64,000 nucleotides of DNA from Deltaproteobacteria bacterium (GCA_026388415.1 JAPLJV010000044.1:62001-126000); one strand, 5' to 3'; counted from the stretch's first letter, positions 1-11,700 are shown. The notes: generated by a model from the sequence alone, not told the origin. Made by a program: numbers and translations.

Positions 1-2
1 CC

Positions 3-1514
3 ATGATAAACAAGGCAACCGTCACCTTGCAGAAGGAATTGGCCGAAGCCCGCAAAACCATTTTCCGTGAAGAAAACAAAAAACTGTTGCTCAAGTTCGA
101 AGCCCAGTTCGATCAATACAGGCGCAATGTGAATCGGGCGGTAACATTGCTGGAAAAAGACGGCTTCCGGGCAGGCGAGGCGGTGGCATACATTTCCAGC
201 CCGGAATTCATAAAAGTTGGTAACGATGCCGACGAGACCATAGACGCGATTTCCAAAATCAAGGAAGAAGGCGCGGGGAAGACGGCACAGGCACTAGCAG
301 CTTTGAGCAAGAAAAGCCGCTATATTTCGTTGATATTGATACTGGCAGGAATGGTATGTGGAGGCATTGGCGGATTGATTATGGGCGCATCCATCAAGCG
401 ACCGAACGACAGACTGCGCAATTCCGTCGAAGGACTGGCGGCCGGAAAACTCAACAACGCCATCCCCCATGCGGACTATAACAATGAAATCGGCGTCATG
501 GCCCGCGCTATCCAGGTGTTGCAAAATGTCTGCCGCAACATGGATAACCAGCGGTGGATCAAGACGAATGTGGCAGAGATTGCCTCCCGATTGCAGCATG
601 CCGAAGACTACAGCGGTCTGGCGCGAGAATTCATGTCCGCAGCTTGCCCATTGCTGGGGGCTGGTCTGGGCGCTTTATACCTTCATGAGGGAAATGAATT
701 GCGACTGCTCGGCACCTATGGCTGGCGCGAGCGCAAGAACCTGAATCTGAAATTGGCGCTGGGCGAAGGGTTGCTCGGTCAAAGTGCGCTGGAGAAACAA
801 CCCATCACGATTACCAATCCACCGGAGGATTACATCAAGATCGGCTCGGCCCTGGGAGAAGCAACGCCCCGAACCGTTTCGGTATTGCCGATCATGCAGT
901 TGGACGAGCTTCTCGGCATGCTGGAACTGGCGTCTTTCCAGCCTGTCAGCGAGCGCGAAACCGAGTTGCTCGATGCGCTGATACCTGTTCTGGCGACGAG
1001 CATGCAGATTCTGGAGCGGAACATCAACGCGCGGCGGCTGATGCAGGAGGCCCAGGAACGGGCCACGCAGATGGAAACGCAGGCGGCACAATTGGAAGAG
1101 CAATCCGTGGAGATGGAAGCCCAGCAGGCCGAGCTTCTCAAGATGGAGGATTGGTACCGCAGTATCGTGGAAGCCGCCAACGCCATGTTGGTGGTTGATG
1201 AGCAAGGCGTCATCATCCTCTGCAACCCCCAGGCCGAAACCATTTTTGGCTATGCAGAGGGTGAACTTGCCGGTCAGCGGGTGGACGCACTGCTGCCTTC
1301 CTGGGCTCAGGCAGATGCTCAGGCCAGGCTCATGGCAGCAGACGATCCATTGAAAAAGCATGCCATCATGAATTTGAATGCCCTTAGCAAGGATGGGAGC
1401 GAGGTTATCATCGAAGTGGCATTAAACAGGCTGCCGGACTCCGGGGACAAGGGCGCCTGTACATGCGTATCGGTCAGGGATTTGACGGGGCGTGGGGAAA
1501 CACCGGTGACTTGA
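3..1514 (+). CDS. HAMP-GAF-PAS membrane receptor, 5' end cut by the window
   Basis: This is a sensor protein whose start lies upstream. The first visible methionine falls in a helical extracytoplasmic sensor domain that should follow a first membrane helix, as in the paralogue at 1586. Visible parts are one membrane helix at about residues 107-130, a HAMP segment (about 130-185), a GAF domain (about 200-340), a coiled coil rich in Gln and Glu (about 345-380), and a PAS domain (about 383-500). The protein stops just after the PAS domain, so there is no kinase, cyclase or GGDEF output domain. The GAF and coiled coil closely resemble those of the next gene (shared NPPEDY and [12 protein letters not shown] strings). 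It may pass its signal to that kinase by pairing with it, which is inference. Confidence 0.8.
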   Translation: MINKATVTLQKELAEARKTIFREENKKLLLKFEAQFDQYRRNVNRAVTLLEKDGFRAGEAVAYISSPEFIKVGNDADETIDAISKIKEEGAGKTAQALAALSKKSRYISLILILAGMVCGGIGGLIMGASIKRPNDRLRNSVEGLAAGKLNNAIPHADYNNEIGVMARAIQVLQNVCRNMDNQRWIKTNVAEIASRLQHAEDYSGLAREFMSAACPLLGAGLGALYLHEGNELRLLGTYGWRERKNLNLKLALGEGLLGQSALEKQPITITNPPEDYIKIGSALGEATPRTVSVLPIMQLDELLGMLELASFQPVSERETELLDALIPVLATSMQILERNINARRLMQEAQERATQMETQAAQLEEQSVEMEAQQAELLKMEDWYRSIVEAANAMLVVDEQGVIILCNPQAETIFGYAEGELAGQRVDALLPSWAQADAQARLMAADDPLKKHAIMNLNALSKDGSEVIIEVALNRLPDSGDKGACTCVSVRDLTGRGETPVT

Positions 1515-1585
1515 ACACTATCTACAAGCCAATCCCGCTAACCGATAAGGTCGCAGGTAAACGGGATAAGCAAGCGGGAGCAAGT

Positions 1586-4500
1586 ATGAATAAACTGAAT
1601 GCCTACTTTCAAAGATTGACCGTGGTTCAGCGCGTGGCTGGCTTTGCCGCCATCTCCATTATCGCCGTCATGTTTGTCGGGCTGACAACATTTCCTGAAC
1701 TCAACAAGCTGGCGGCAATCAACCAGCGTTTCTACGAACATTCCCTTACTACGACCAATACCGTCAGGGATATGAAATTCACGCTTCTCTACATGCGGCG
1801 CGTGACGCGGGATGCCATCTTTGAAACCGATCCCGGTAAACGGGCTGAACAAATCGCCAGCCTGGAAACGTATCACCGCACGTTTTTCGATCAAACTGCC
1901 ATCCTCCGCAAATCGTTTCTCGGGGAGCAGCAACTGGTTTCCGATGCGGAAACACAGTATCGAAACCTGGTTGCCTATACCAACGAGTCGCTGGCGATAC
2001 TCAAAGCCGGCAAGCAAGACGAAGCCTGGAAAAGATGCATTGACCGCACCCCCGGCAATCCGGGCCCGCTGGTTGCGGAAAAGCTCGATCAGATGCTCAC
2101 GGAAGCTTCTGGAAGGGCGGCGAAGATGAACCAGGAGGCGAAAGATATCTACCAGAGCCAGGCGCGTGAGGCCATCTATGAGCTGGTGTTTGGTTTTTTG
2201 CTGCTTCTTGGCGCGGCATTCCTGTTCACGCGCTCCATTACCCGTCCACTCGGCGCGCTGCGCGGCAGCATCGTTGCGTTATCGGAAGGAAAACTGGCAG
2301 AGGTCATTCCCTTTCAAGACCAGAAAAATGAGATGGGTGAGATCAGTAGGGGGGTGGTGGTTTTACAGGATGTTTATCGCAAGATGGAAGCACAGGGCTG
2401 GGTCAAAACCCATGTCGGTGAAATCTCTACCAAGCTGCAGCAAGCCGGAACTTTTGTCGATCTAGCACAATCTTTTTTATCCTGCATTGCCCCGTTGGTC
2501 AGCGCCGGACATGCAGTAGTCTATATTCTCGACAAGGAGGACAACCGCCTACGCCTGATGGCCAGTTACGGCTATCGCGAACGCAAGCAGCTCAACCAGT
2601 CCTTCGGCATTGGCGAAGGCCTGGTTGGCCAGTGCGCTTTCGAAAAAGCGCCGATCACCCTGACCAACCCGCCGGAAGACTACGTGCGTATCGGGTCGGG
2701 GCTGGGTGAACTGACACCGAGATGCATTGCGGTGCTGCCGATTTTGCACACCGACAAAGTACTCGGCGTATTCGAGATCGCTTCATTCCAGTTCTTTGAT
2801 GACAAGTCAATGGCGCTGTTGGAGCAGATCATGCCCATATTGGCCGCAAACCTGGAAATACTCGGACAGAGCCTCCAGACTCAGCGCCTGCTGGAAGAAT
2901 CCCGGGAACAGGCAAAACGCATGGAAATGCAGGCTGCCCAGTTGGAAGAGCAGTCCGTGGAAATGGCCGCTCAGCAAAATGAACTCATGCAGACGGAAGC
3001 CCTGACCCGCCAAGCCGAGGAGCGGAGCCGGCTGATTCTCAACTCCGTAAGCGACGGGCTCTTTGGCCTTGGCATGGATGGCAAAATATCCTTCGTCAAT
3101 CCGGCGACGTGTGCACTTCTTGGATATACGGAGGAAGAACTCATCGGCAAGCTGATGCATGCCCAGGTTCACTACGCCTATCACGACGGCTCGGAGTTTC
3201 CGCGGCTGCAGTGCCCTATGTACCTTTCTTCCCAGGACGGCATAGCCCGTACGGTGGACACGGAGGTTCTCTGGCGCAAGGACGGCAAGCCGATTCCCGT
3301 GGAATATACCACAACACCAGTCTGGAAAGACGGCCAGGTGGCCGGGACGGTCGTTTCGTGCCGCGACATTACAGAACGCAAGGAAGTTGAAACGGCGATG
3401 CGGGCAGCCAAGGAACTTGCCGAGGCCGCCTCCCAGACCAAAGCGGACTTTCTGGCGAATATGAGCCATGAGATCCGGACACCCATGAACGCCATCGTCG
3501 GGTTCTCAGGTTTGGCTATGAAGACGGATCTTGATAAAAAGCAGCGTGACTACATCCGCAAGATCCAGCAATCAGGTACACATCTTTTGGGAATCATCAA
3601 CGACATCCTCGATTTCTCCAAAATAGAGGCAGGCAAGCTCTCGGTGGAGCAAACGGATTTTGAGCTGGAGAAGATGCTGGAGAATGTCTCCAACCTTATT
3701 TCCGAGAAAGCGACCAACAAAGGGCTGGAGCTGGTATTCGACATTCAGAAGGGAACTCCCAATTATCTCGTTGGCGACCCGCTGCGGCTCGGACAGATCA
3801 TGGTCAATTACTCCAATAATGCCGTCAAGTTCACCGAGCAGGGTGAAATTGTCGTCGGCGTCCGAGTCGAAGAGGAAACCAACGAAAATGTGCTGATGCG
3901 CTTTTCCGTCCGAGATACGGGCATCGGCCTCACGGAGGAGCAGATCGGCAATCTGTTCCAGTCTTTCCAGCAGGCCGACATGTCCACATCGCGGAAGTAC
4001 GGCGGCACGGGACTGGGGCTGGCCATCTCCAAAAAACTGGCCAACCTCATGGGCGGCGATGTGGTGGTCGAAAGCGAGTACGGCAAGGGAAGCACCTTCT
4101 GGTTTACCGCCCGTTTGGGCAAAGGCGTTGGCAAGGCAAGAACATTCCTGCCCGACCCCGATCTGAGGGGACGGCGGCTGCTGGTGGTGGACGACAACGA
4201 GATGAACCGCATCGTCCTTTCCGAGATGCTGACAGGCATGACCTTTACCGTGAGGGATGTCGCCTCCGGCAAGGCGGCGCTGGAGGAGATCCGCTCAGCC
4301 GCTGACGCGGGCCAGCCTTACGATGTCATCCTGCTCGACTGGCAGATGCCCGGCATGGACGGGATCGAAACGGCAAAAGCGATTCGAGCGTTACCCGTTT
4401 CTCCGCTTCCGCACATGGTCATGGTAACGGCCTACGGCCGCGAGGAGATATTGAAGGAGGCGGCCCTGGCGGGGCTCGAGGATGTGCTGATAAAACCGGT

Positions 4501-5656
4501 CGGCGCTTCGACGATGTTCGACACCATGGTCCAGGTTCTCGGCGGAAAGCGTGATGAAACCCAGGATGAGGATCAGCAGGCGACGCCGCTGGCACAAGAC
4601 CTCAACACGATCAAGGGCTCTTCGATCCTTCTGGTGGAGGACAACGAGTTCAACCAGCAGATCGCCAGTGAACTGCTCGCCGATGCGGGATTCAAGGTGG
4701 ATATCGCCGCAGATGGTCAGAAGTCCATCGAGATGCTCAATAAACATCTCTATGACATTGTGCTCATGGATATGCAGATGCCCGTTATGGATGGTGTGAC
4801 GGCCACTATTGAAATTCGTAAAAATGACCGCTTCAAGGATCTGCCGATTTTAGCCATGACGGCAAACGTTATGGAGGCGGATGTGGAAAGATGCCGGAAA
4901 GCGGGCATGCAGGACCATATCGGTAAGCCGATCGATCCCGATGAGCTATTCGGCAAATTATTGAAGTGGGTGAAGCCGCGCCAGAGCGAAGAGGTGCAGG
5001 AAACGGCCGCACCGCCACCAACGGAAGCAACAAAGGAAGAGCTAAAACCGACCCGGCAGGACGACCTGCCCGAGATTCCGGGGCTCGACACCAAGCTCGG
5101 ATTGAAACGGGTGATGGGCAAGAAGACCTTTTATGTTGACATGCTGAAAAAATATATCGAAAACCAGGGGCAGGCCCCTGTGCAGATCCTCCAAAGCCTG
5201 GATGCTGATGATTACGCGACGGCGGAGCGTCAGGCCCACACTGCCAAAGGGGTCAGCGGGAACATCGGCGCTACGGGGCTCCAGGGAATGGCAGCCGCCC
5301 TCGAGAAAGCTATCCGCGAGAAATCGCCTCGCGAGGAAATCGGGGCACTGCTGGCAACGTTCGGAGCGGCCCACGGCAAACTCATTGCCGGCCTGACGGA
5401 GGCTTTTCCGTCGGCAGTGGCTATGGAAGAGACGGCTACAGCGATCGATGAGGCAAAGGCAAAAGAGGTTTGCGAAAAAATGCGGGAGTTCCTAACCAAC
5501 GATGACGCCGAGGCGGTGGACTATATCGAGGCGGAAAAGAACGCTCTGCGCTACATTATGGGGACAGATCACTTCGGCCCCTTCGCGCAGGCCATTGGGC
5601 AGTATGATTTTTCCCAAGCCCTGGAGTTATTAAAATCGCGGGTAGAACGCGCATGA
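1586..5656 (+). CDS. Hybrid histidine kinase, 4HB-HAMP-GAF-PAS-HisKA-HATPase-REC-REC-HPt
   Basis: This inner-membrane hybrid sensor kinase of 1356 residues contains a full internal phosphorelay. ATG 1586 is preceded by GGGAG at correct spacing; the open frame extends further upstream but overlaps the previous gene. Order: membrane helix at about 18-40, four-helix sensor region, second helix at about 203-222, HAMP, GAF (297-430), coiled coil, PAS (485-605), HisKA with phospho-acceptor His628 in [10 protein letters not shown], HATPase with N-box [10 protein letters not shown] and a GTGLGLAI G-box, two receiver domains ([11 protein letters not shown] near 918 and [11 protein letters not shown] near 1062), and an HPt domain with His1218 in AHTAKG. 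The two receivers suggest a branched relay. Its C-terminal half is nearly duplicated in the kinase at 8838. Confidence 0.95.
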   Translation: MNKLNAYFQRLTVVQRVAGFAAISIIAVMFVGLTTFPELNKLAAINQRFYEHSLTTTNTVRDMKFTLLYMRRVTRDAIFETDPGKRAEQIASLETYHRTFFDQTAILRKSFLGEQQLVSDAETQYRNLVAYTNESLAILKAGKQDEAWKRCIDRTPGNPGPLVAEKLDQMLTEASGRAAKMNQEAKDIYQSQAREAIYELVFGFLLLLGAAFLFTRSITRPLGALRGSIVALSEGKLAEVIPFQDQKNEMGEISRGVVVLQDVYRKMEAQGWVKTHVGEISTKLQQAGTFVDLAQSFLSCIAPLVSAGHAVVYILDKEDNRLRLMASYGYRERKQLNQSFGIGEGLVGQCAFEKAPITLTNPPEDYVRIGSGLGELTPRCIAVLPILHTDKVLGVFEIASFQFFDDKSMALLEQIMPILAANLEILGQSLQTQRLLEESREQAKRMEMQAAQLEEQSVEMAAQQNELMQTEALTRQAEERSRLILNSVSDGLFGLGMDGKISFVNPATCALLGYTEEELIGKLMHAQVHYAYHDGSEFPRLQCPMYLSSQDGIARTVDTEVLWRKDGKPIPVEYTTTPVWKDGQVAGTVVSCRDITERKEVETAMRAAKELAEAASQTKADFLANMSHEIRTPMNAIVGFSGLAMKTDLDKKQRDYIRKIQQSGTHLLGIINDILDFSKIEAGKLSVEQTDFELEKMLENVSNLISEKATNKGLELVFDIQKGTPNYLVGDPLRLGQIMVNYSNNAVKFTEQGEIVVGVRVEEETNENVLMRFSVRDTGIGLTEEQIGNLFQSFQQADMSTSRKYGGTGLGLAISKKLANLMGGDVVVESEYGKGSTFWFTARLGKGVGKARTFLPDPDLRGRRLLVVDDNEMNRIVLSEMLTGMTFTVRDVASGKAALEEIRSAADAGQPYDVILLDWQMPGMDGIETAKAIRALPVSPLPHMVMVTAYGREEILKEAALAGLEDVLIKPVGASTMFDTMVQVLGGKRDETQDEDQQATPLAQDLNTIKGSSILLVEDNEFNQQIASELLADAGFKVDIAADGQKSIEMLNKHLYDIVLMDMQMPVMDGVTATIEIRKNDRFKDLPILAMTANVMEADVERCRKAGMQDHIGKPIDPDELFGKLLKWVKPRQSEEVQETAAPPPTEATKEELKPTRQDDLPEIPGLDTKLGLKRVMGKKTFYVDMLKKYIENQGQAPVQILQSLDADDYATAERQAHTAKGVSGNIGATGLQGMAAALEKAIREKSPREEIGALLATFGAAHGKLIAGLTEAFPSAVAMEETATAIDEAKAKEVCEKMREFLTNDDAEAVDYIEAEKNALRYIMGTDHFGPFAQAIGQYDFSQALELLKSRVERA

Positions 5657-5681
5657 CGGCTAACCGTCAAAAAGAACAAAA

Positions 5682-5760
5682 AAATCTCCCCCACCCCCTC
5701 TTTGCCAAAGAGGGGGATAACAAATCCCCCCTTAGCAAGGGGAGATACAGGGGGATTTGA
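5682..5760. repeat. C/G-run palindromic intergenic repeat, copy A
   Basis: This imperfect palindrome is built of C-runs followed by G-runs: a unit with CCCCCTCTTTG and CAAAGAGGGGG arms, then a CCCCCCTTAGCAAGGGG unit, ending in GGGGGATTTGA. The same design occurs at 17951-18033 and 39101-39152, always between plus-strand genes. It can fold into long hairpins and may act as a terminator or RNA-processing element. It looks like a small dispersed non-coding repeat. Confidence 0.75.
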
Positions 5761-5802
5761 TGCGTATTTTCAGATGAAAAAAAGTAGCAGCGAAGGGTGA
5801 TC

Positions 5803-8268
5803 ATGATGAATGGTAAACGGGTGCTCCTCACTAGTATCCTGGCGCTTCTTTTATCCACGTCCATCGCCCTGCCATCCCTGGCATCAGAGAAAGCCGGGGG
5901 CGGGCGGGTCGCCTTGACAGCGGAAGAGCAGGCCTTTCTGGCCGGCAAACAGTTGCGCCTCGGAGTGGACTCAGCCCGTCCGCCCTTTGAATTCCTTGAT
6001 GAGAAAGGCGTATACTCGGGGATCAGCGCCGACTTTATGCAAGCAAGCCTCCAGCGTCTCGGCGTCCCCTTTGTCCTGGTTCCCGGCCTCAATGTCGGCG
6101 CCGCCATGAAGAAAATGAAAGAGGGCGAAATAGACGTTGTCCCTAAGATTTCGCCCGATCCGGAACGGGCGAAAGAGATCCTCTTTACCCGGTCCCATGC
6201 CACCTTTGCCTCGGTTATCGTTACGCGCCAGAATGTCCGCGCCATAAAGGGCATCGATGATCTCGCAGGGCTCAAGGTCGGCGTATTGAAGGGCCTTATT
6301 GTCGAGGCCAGCGTGAAACGCGACTTTCCCAATCTGCCGCTCATATCGCTGCCCGACGTCCGCACGGCTCTGGTCGAGCTTTCCTCCGGCCAAATTGATG
6401 TGTACATTGATAACATGGCCATCGTATCCTACAATATCGGCAAGCTCGGCTTGAACAACCTTAAAATCGCTGCCCAGACACCTTACAATTATGACATGGC
6501 CTTTGGCGTGAGAAAAGACTGGCCGCTTTTGGCATCGGCTCTCGATAAAGCTCTGGCAAGTCTGTCAAAAGAGGAAAAGATTGCAATAACGGATCGCTGG
6601 CTTCCCGTTGTATACCAGCAGTCGGGCATTAACTGGAAAGTATACCTCCCCATCGTTTTCGTGCTGCTCATCATAATCGTTACGGTGGTCATCTGGAACC
6701 GGAGTTTACGGCGCGTCATCGGGGAACGCGAGCTGATCCAGGCGGAACTCAAGGAAAATACCCGATTGCTTGAGTTCCGCAGTACGGTTAAGGCGAAGCT
6801 CGCCCAGATATCCATCGAGCTGCAACAGGCAGCATCTTTCGAGGAATTGGCGCGCACCTTTTTGTCTCAGATTGCACCCCTGACGGGTGCGGCCTATGGT
6901 GTCTTCTATCTTATGGATGAACAAAAACAACTGCTGCAAGCCGTGGGCGGGTACGGGTGGATGGAGGCGGAGGCAAAAAGCCGCCAGTTCCAGATTGGTC
7001 AGGGGCTCGTAGGGCAGTGCGCCCGGGAAAAGAAACCACTGAGTTTCAACAGCACCCCAGGCAGTCACATCCGGATTACCTGGGGAGGCGGGCAGTTCGA
7101 TCCCCGGGCGATCCTGATGCAACCCATTTTAGAGCAGGATAAGATTCTCGCGGTGGTCGAGCTTGGCGCCCTGCAACCCTTCACCCCGGAGCACCAGGCG
7201 CTCCTTGACGAGATCATACCGACGGTGGCCTTGAATCTCTCAATCACCCGGCGGAATCTGACGACCCAGGAACTGCTGGCCAAGGGTCAGGAGCAGATTG
7301 CGGAGTTGGGCAAAGCGCGGAAAGCAACGTTAAATATCCTGGAAGATCTGGAATCATCGAGAAAAGAAACGGTCGCCACCATGCAGAAGATCAACGCCAT
7401 GAGCCAGGCGGTCTATGACGCCCTCGTGATGATTGATGACCAGGGCAAGGTACAGTTCTGGAATCAGGGGGCGGTGAAGCTGTTCGGATATTCTGCCGAA
7501 GAGGCCATGGGCATAGATTTTCATACAGCGGTGGTTCCCGCAGGAGAACAGGAGAAAGCTCAGGCCGGACTCAGGCATTTTGCCGCGACAGGTCAGGGCG
7601 TTCTTTTTGGAGGCACAGTCGAGACCCATGCCGTCAACCGTGCAGGTCAGACTTTTCCCGTGGAGGTCAACCTGTCGCCCTTCCAGGTGGGAGAAAAGTG
7701 GTTTGCCGTAGGTACGGTGCGCAACATCACCGCACGCAAGCAGGCCGAAGCGGCACTGCGCACCAGCCAGAGTCAGATGCGCACCCTGGTGGACAGCTTT
7801 CAGTCCCTGATCTTTATGAAGGACGCCGAGGGGCGATATCTCCTGATTAACGCATTTAACGAACAGAATACAGGAGTCCCCGAACGGGACGTGCTTGGCA
7901 AGACCGATTTCGACATACTGCCCCGCGAACTGGCGGAAAAAATCGTTGCCCAGGATCGCGAGGTCATGGACGCGAGAAAAGGGGTGACCTTCGAGATGCC
8001 GGGGCGCCCGGGAACCGACCGAGTCTTTCTCGCCAACAAGGTGCCGTTGATCAACGAGATCGGTGAGGTTTACGGGATCTGTGGCATTTCCACCGACATC
8101 ACGGATCGCAAACTGGCGGAAAAAGAGCTGCAGGAGAAGATGGAAGAGCTGGAGCGCTTCAGCCGCCTGACGGTCAACCGCGAAGAAAAGATGATCCAAC
8201 TCAAGGAGGAGATCAATACCCTCCTAGAGCAGATGGGCAAGGAGAAAAGGTATAAGATCGTTGAGTAA
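5803..8268 (+). CDS. Periplasmic-binding (SBP type 3) receptor with GAF and two PAS domains
   Basis: This membrane receptor of 821 residues has a signal peptide (1-28), a type-3 amino-acid-type periplasmic binding domain (about 40-268), one membrane helix (about 280-300), GAF (330-475), a coiled coil, PAS (about 535-645), PAS (655-770) and a terminal coiled coil. SBP-type-3 domains of this kind normally feed a kinase or a GGDEF domain, but no output domain is present. GAAGGG at 5792-5797 favours ATG 5803; GTG 5797 and ATG 5806 are alternatives. The segment LGKARKATLNILEDL recurs almost unchanged in the soluble kinase at 8838. This suggests the two proteins join through a common coiled coil (inference). 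Ligand unknown, perhaps an amino acid. Confidence 0.9.
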   Translation: MMNGKRVLLTSILALLLSTSIALPSLASEKAGGGRVALTAEEQAFLAGKQLRLGVDSARPPFEFLDEKGVYSGISADFMQASLQRLGVPFVLVPGLNVGAAMKKMKEGEIDVVPKISPDPERAKEILFTRSHATFASVIVTRQNVRAIKGIDDLAGLKVGVLKGLIVEASVKRDFPNLPLISLPDVRTALVELSSGQIDVYIDNMAIVSYNIGKLGLNNLKIAAQTPYNYDMAFGVRKDWPLLASALDKALASLSKEEKIAITDRWLPVVYQQSGINWKVYLPIVFVLLIIIVTVVIWNRSLRRVIGERELIQAELKENTRLLEFRSTVKAKLAQISIELQQAASFEELARTFLSQIAPLTGAAYGVFYLMDEQKQLLQAVGGYGWMEAEAKSRQFQIGQGLVGQCAREKKPLSFNSTPGSHIRITWGGGQFDPRAILMQPILEQDKILAVVELGALQPFTPEHQALLDEIIPTVALNLSITRRNLTTQELLAKGQEQIAELGKARKATLNILEDLESSRKETVATMQKINAMSQAVYDALVMIDDQGKVQFWNQGAVKLFGYSAEEAMGIDFHTAVVPAGEQEKAQAGLRHFAATGQGVLFGGTVETHAVNRAGQTFPVEVNLSPFQVGEKWFAVGTVRNITARKQAEAALRTSQSQMRTLVDSFQSLIFMKDAEGRYLLINAFNEQNTGVPERDVLGKTDFDILPRELAEKIVAQDREVMDARKGVTFEMPGRPGTDRVFLANKVPLINEIGEVYGICGISTDITDRKLAEKELQEKMEELERFSRLTVNREEKMIQLKEEINTLLEQMGKEKRYKIVE

Positions 8269-8300
8269 TAGCTAACCACTTCATTGAAAAGGAGGATACT

Positions 8301-8828
8301 ATGTTCAAAGAGGAAAGAGACACATCGTTGTTCGATTGGAGCATGATCGGAAATATTGCGCAGGGCCGTCCCAATCTTGGCAATACCATGGATGTGGCGG
8401 TCTATCGCCTCATGCAGTTTACGCTGCGGGACGTCATTATTCAGGAGTTCGATACGGCAACGGCGGAGCGGATTTATTACAAGGCCGGCGAGCTTGCGGG
8501 CCGGGAAGTCTTCAATAATCTGATCACCCAAAAAACCGATTTCGGCCTCTTTGTGAAGGAATTGCAGGATCTTCTGGCTGCTTTGAAGATCGGCATCCTG
8601 AGAGTGGAAAAATCGGATATGGCGAAAATGGAATTCACGCTCACCGTCGCGGAAGATCTGGATTGTTCGGGACTGCCAATCTCCGACGAGACCATCTGTA
8701 CCTACGACGAGGGATTTATCAGCGGCCTTTTGTTTGGTTTTTCCGGGAAAATATTCGTCGTAAAAGAGGTCGATTGCTGGTGCTCGGGTGACCGGGTATG
8801 CCGCTTTGAAGTCAAGCCAGGCGCTTAG
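8301..8828 (+). CDS. V4R-domain (4-vinyl reductase family) protein
   Basis: This soluble 175-residue protein starts after a strong AAAGGAGG site. The C-terminal two thirds match the V4R fold, a small-molecule-binding domain seen in transcription regulators and in tetrapyrrole-related proteins. The family's cysteine motif is visible as CWCSGDRVC, with Cys159, Cys161 and Cys167 as likely metal ligands. It sits 32 bases after the kinase-less receptor and 9 bases before the soluble kinase, so the three genes form one operon. It probably acts as a cytoplasmic ligand sensor or adaptor in that pathway. The V4R assignment is firm; the role is inferred. Confidence 0.85.
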   Translation: MFKEERDTSLFDWSMIGNIAQGRPNLGNTMDVAVYRLMQFTLRDVIIQEFDTATAERIYYKAGELAGREVFNNLITQKTDFGLFVKELQDLLAALKIGILRVEKSDMAKMEFTLTVAEDLDCSGLPISDETICTYDEGFISGLLFGFSGKIFVVKEVDCWCSGDRVCRFEVKPGA

Positions 8829-8837
8829 GATAAAAAA

Positions 8838-11168
8838 ATGATCCAGGTCAACGAGAGCGATATAGACAAGATTACGGAAGTATTTTTCTTGCTCCTCAAG
8901 GGAAAGAAGCCGGCGCCGATTACACTACCCGATGATCATCCCGACAATGAAATCCGGCAGGCTGTGGATTATATCAATAAATTCATTGCCGAATACACCG
9001 CCATGACCGACTTTGTCTATCATCTGGGGCGCGGAGATCTCAATCTTGATCCGCCGCGGGGAACCATGATTATTGGCCAATCGCTCAAGGCGCTGCATGC
9101 CAGCCTGCGCAATCTCACCTGGATTACCAAGCAGGTTGCCGCGGGAGACTTCAGCCATCAAGTCAGCTTTATGGGTGAATTTTCAACGGCCTTCAACAGC
9201 ATGACCGAGCAGTTGCAAACCTCATTTCAGGAACGCAACAAATCATTGGAAGACCTCCATAATCAAATCGGGGAGTTGGGCAAGGCCCGCAAGGCCATGC
9301 TGAACATCCTGGAGGATCTTGATGAAGCCCGGCAGGAAGCCGACGGGGCCGCCAAGGCCAAGGCGGATTTTCTGGCGAACATGAGCCATGAAATCCGCAC
9401 ACCCATGAATGCCATCATCGGCTTTTCCGGTTTGGCCATGAAAACGGGCCTGGACCAGAAGCAACGCGACTATGTCCAGAAGATTCAGCAATCGGGCAAG
9501 CATCTGCTCGGCATCATCAACGATATCCTGGATTTCTCGAAGATCGAGGCGGGCAAGCTGGCGGTCGAACATACGGATTTTGAGCTGGAGAAGGTGCTGG
9601 ATAACGTCTCCAATCTCATTTCCGAGAAGACCTCCTCGAAGGGACTTGAGCTTGTGTTTCGCACGGCGCAAGGAACCCCCGGTTATCTCGTGGGCGATCC
9701 GCTGCGGCTCGGGCAGATCCTGGTCAATTATGCCAACAATGCCGTCAAGTTTACCGATCAGGGCGAAATAGTAATTTCCGTCAATGTGATTGAAGAAACC
9801 GACCAGGACGGACTTTTCCGTTTTGCCGTGCGGGATACGGGCATTGGACTCACGGAGGAGCAGATCGGCAAACTGTTCCAGTCCTTCTCACAGGCCGACA
9901 CTTCGACCTCGCGGAAGTACGGCGGCACGGGTCTGGGGCTGGCCATCTCCAAAAAACTTGCCACCCTCATGGGCGGGGACGTCGGCGTGGAAAGCGAATA
10001 CGGCAAGGGCAGCACCTTCTGGTTCACGGCCCGCCTGGGCAAGGGCGTTGCCAAAGAGGGGCAGGAAAATGAGGCGCAGCAGGCAGCCCAGCTAATGGAA
10101 AATCTCAACAAGATCAAGGGTTCTTTGATCCTCCTGGCCGAAGACAACGAGTTCAACCAGCAGATCGCTACGGAACTTTTGACCGATGCGGGTTTTAAGG
10201 TCGAGGTGGCCGAAAATGGCCAGAGAGTCATCGAGATGCTGGAAAAACGTCTCTATGACATCGTGCTCATGGATATGCAGATGCCTGTAATGGACGGCGT
10301 TACGGCCACTAAGGGAATCCGTAAGGATGAACGCTTCAAGGATCTGCCTATTTTGGCTATGACGGCGAATGTCATGGAAGCGGATGTGGAGAAATGCCGG
10401 GAGGCGGGCATGCAGGACCATATCGGCAAGCCGATCGATCCCGATGAACTGTTCGGCAAATTATTGAAGTGGGTGAAGCCGCGCCAGAGCGAAGAGGTTC
10501 AGGAAACCGCGGCAACGCCGCCTGCGGAAGCAACAAAGGACGAGCCAAAACCGGCTCAGCAGGATGACGTCCCCGACATTCCGGGTCTGGATACGTCGCT
10601 TGGCCTAAAACGGGTCATGGGCAAGAAGAAATTTTACCTGGACATGCTGAAAAAGTATATCGAAAACCAGGGTCAGGCCCCGGCACAGATCCGCCAGAGC
10701 CTGGATTCCGATGATTACGCAACGGCAGAGCGGCAGGCCCATACAGCCAAGGGGGTAAGCGGCAACATCGGCGCCACGGAGCTGCAGGGCATGGCGGCTG
10801 CTCTGGAGAAGGCCATCCGGGAGAAATCACCGCGCGAGGAGATCGGGGCGCTGCTGGCAACTTTCGGAGCCGCCCATGGCAAGCTCATTGCGAGCCTGAC
10901 TGGGGCTTTCCCTGCGGCTGTGGCTCCGGAAGAGTTGGTCGAGGTGGATGAGGCAAAGGCGGTGGCGGTTTACGAAAAAATGCGGGAGCTCCTTGCCAAC
11001 GATGACAGCGAGGCGGTAGACTATCTGGAGACGGAAAAAACTGTTCTGCGTTACATACTGGGAGCAGAGCAATTTCAGCCCTTCGAGCACGCCGTCAAGC
11101 AGTACGGCTTTGCGCAAGCCCTGGAACTGTTAACGCAGTCGCCAACGGGGCAGAAACTTCCGGTCTGA
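8838..11168 (+). CDS. Soluble hybrid histidine kinase, HAMP-like-HisKA-HATPase-REC-HPt
   Basis: This hybrid kinase of 776 residues has no membrane helix. Residues 1-95 are unassigned; 95-145 resemble a HAMP-type parallel coiled coil. The linker [15 protein letters not shown] is shared with the receptor at 5803. HisKA carries His184 in [10 protein letters not shown], and the HATPase has [10 protein letters not shown] and GTGLGLAI boxes. The receiver has its phospho-acceptor Asp in [11 protein letters not shown] (Asp479), and HPt carries His635 in AHTAKG. Compared with the kinase at 1586 it lacks the first receiver, yet the remaining domains are almost identical, which points to a recent duplication or gene conversion. 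It is probably the missing kinase of the receptor/V4R operon (inference). Confidence 0.93.
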   Translation: MIQVNESDIDKITEVFFLLLKGKKPAPITLPDDHPDNEIRQAVDYINKFIAEYTAMTDFVYHLGRGDLNLDPPRGTMIIGQSLKALHASLRNLTWITKQVAAGDFSHQVSFMGEFSTAFNSMTEQLQTSFQERNKSLEDLHNQIGELGKARKAMLNILEDLDEARQEADGAAKAKADFLANMSHEIRTPMNAIIGFSGLAMKTGLDQKQRDYVQKIQQSGKHLLGIINDILDFSKIEAGKLAVEHTDFELEKVLDNVSNLISEKTSSKGLELVFRTAQGTPGYLVGDPLRLGQILVNYANNAVKFTDQGEIVISVNVIEETDQDGLFRFAVRDTGIGLTEEQIGKLFQSFSQADTSTSRKYGGTGLGLAISKKLATLMGGDVGVESEYGKGSTFWFTARLGKGVAKEGQENEAQQAAQLMENLNKIKGSLILLAEDNEFNQQIATELLTDAGFKVEVAENGQRVIEMLEKRLYDIVLMDMQMPVMDGVTATKGIRKDERFKDLPILAMTANVMEADVEKCREAGMQDHIGKPIDPDELFGKLLKWVKPRQSEEVQETAATPPAEATKDEPKPAQQDDVPDIPGLDTSLGLKRVMGKKKFYLDMLKKYIENQGQAPAQIRQSLDSDDYATAERQAHTAKGVSGNIGATELQGMAAALEKAIREKSPREEIGALLATFGAAHGKLIASLTGAFPAAVAPEELVEVDEAKAVAVYEKMRELLANDDSEAVDYLETEKTVLRYILGAEQFQPFEHAVKQYGFAQALELLTQSPTGQKLPV

Positions 11169-11207
11169 GCAGCCGATCTGGCCGATTGAGCGAAGAACAG
11201 TTGCTTG

Positions 11208-11651
11208 TTATAAAAGGTTAGCGTCTTCCAACTTTGCTTTCATATAGTCTGTCGCTCGTTTCAGGCGCAGATGAGTCGCGATGCGGGCCAGCAGAACGGG
11301 GGTACGGATCGGTTTGGTGATGTAGTCCGCGGCGCCGAGTTCAAATCCTTTTGCCTCGTCTATAACGGCAGTCATTGCCGTGAGAAAAATGACCGGTATA
11401 TCGGATGTTTGGGAATCGCTCTTGAGCTGGCGGCATACCTCGTAACCGTCCATCCCAGGCATCATAACGTCCAGCAGAATAAGATCCGGAGGATTGGCGG
11501 AAAAGGCAATATGCAGCGCATCCTTTCCGTTGGTGGCAACCTTGACCTGGTAGAGCTCTTTGAGAACCCCGCTTATTAAGGCAAGGTTGTCGGGAGTGTC
11601 ATCTACAGCCAGAATCACCTGTTTTTCCGGTTGATCATTTGCTTCTACCAT
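11208..11651 (-). CDS. Single-domain response regulator
   Basis: This 147-residue protein consists of one receiver domain. The acidic pair sits in VDDTPDN, the phospho-acceptor is Asp61 in LLDVMMPGMDG, and the conserved lysine is in ITKPI. The start follows a GAGGAGG site. It is convergent with the hybrid kinase at 8838 and lies just downstream of the REC-cyclase, whose receiver is clearly paralogous (both share NLAL, GYEVCR and DIPVIFLTA strings). It may act as a phosphate shuttle or sink for the HPt domains nearby. Confidence 0.9.
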   Translation of the reverse strand: MVEANDQPEKQVILAVDDTPDNLALISGVLKELYQVKVATNGKDALHIAFSANPPDLILLDVMMPGMDGYEVCRQLKSDSQTSDIPVIFLTAMTAVIDEAKGFELGAADYITKPIRTPVLLARIATHLRLKRATDYMKAKLEDANLL

Positions 11652-11700
11652 ATTACCTCCTCAATAATTCATGTAAACTCTGGGCTGGTTGCGTTTTAAC

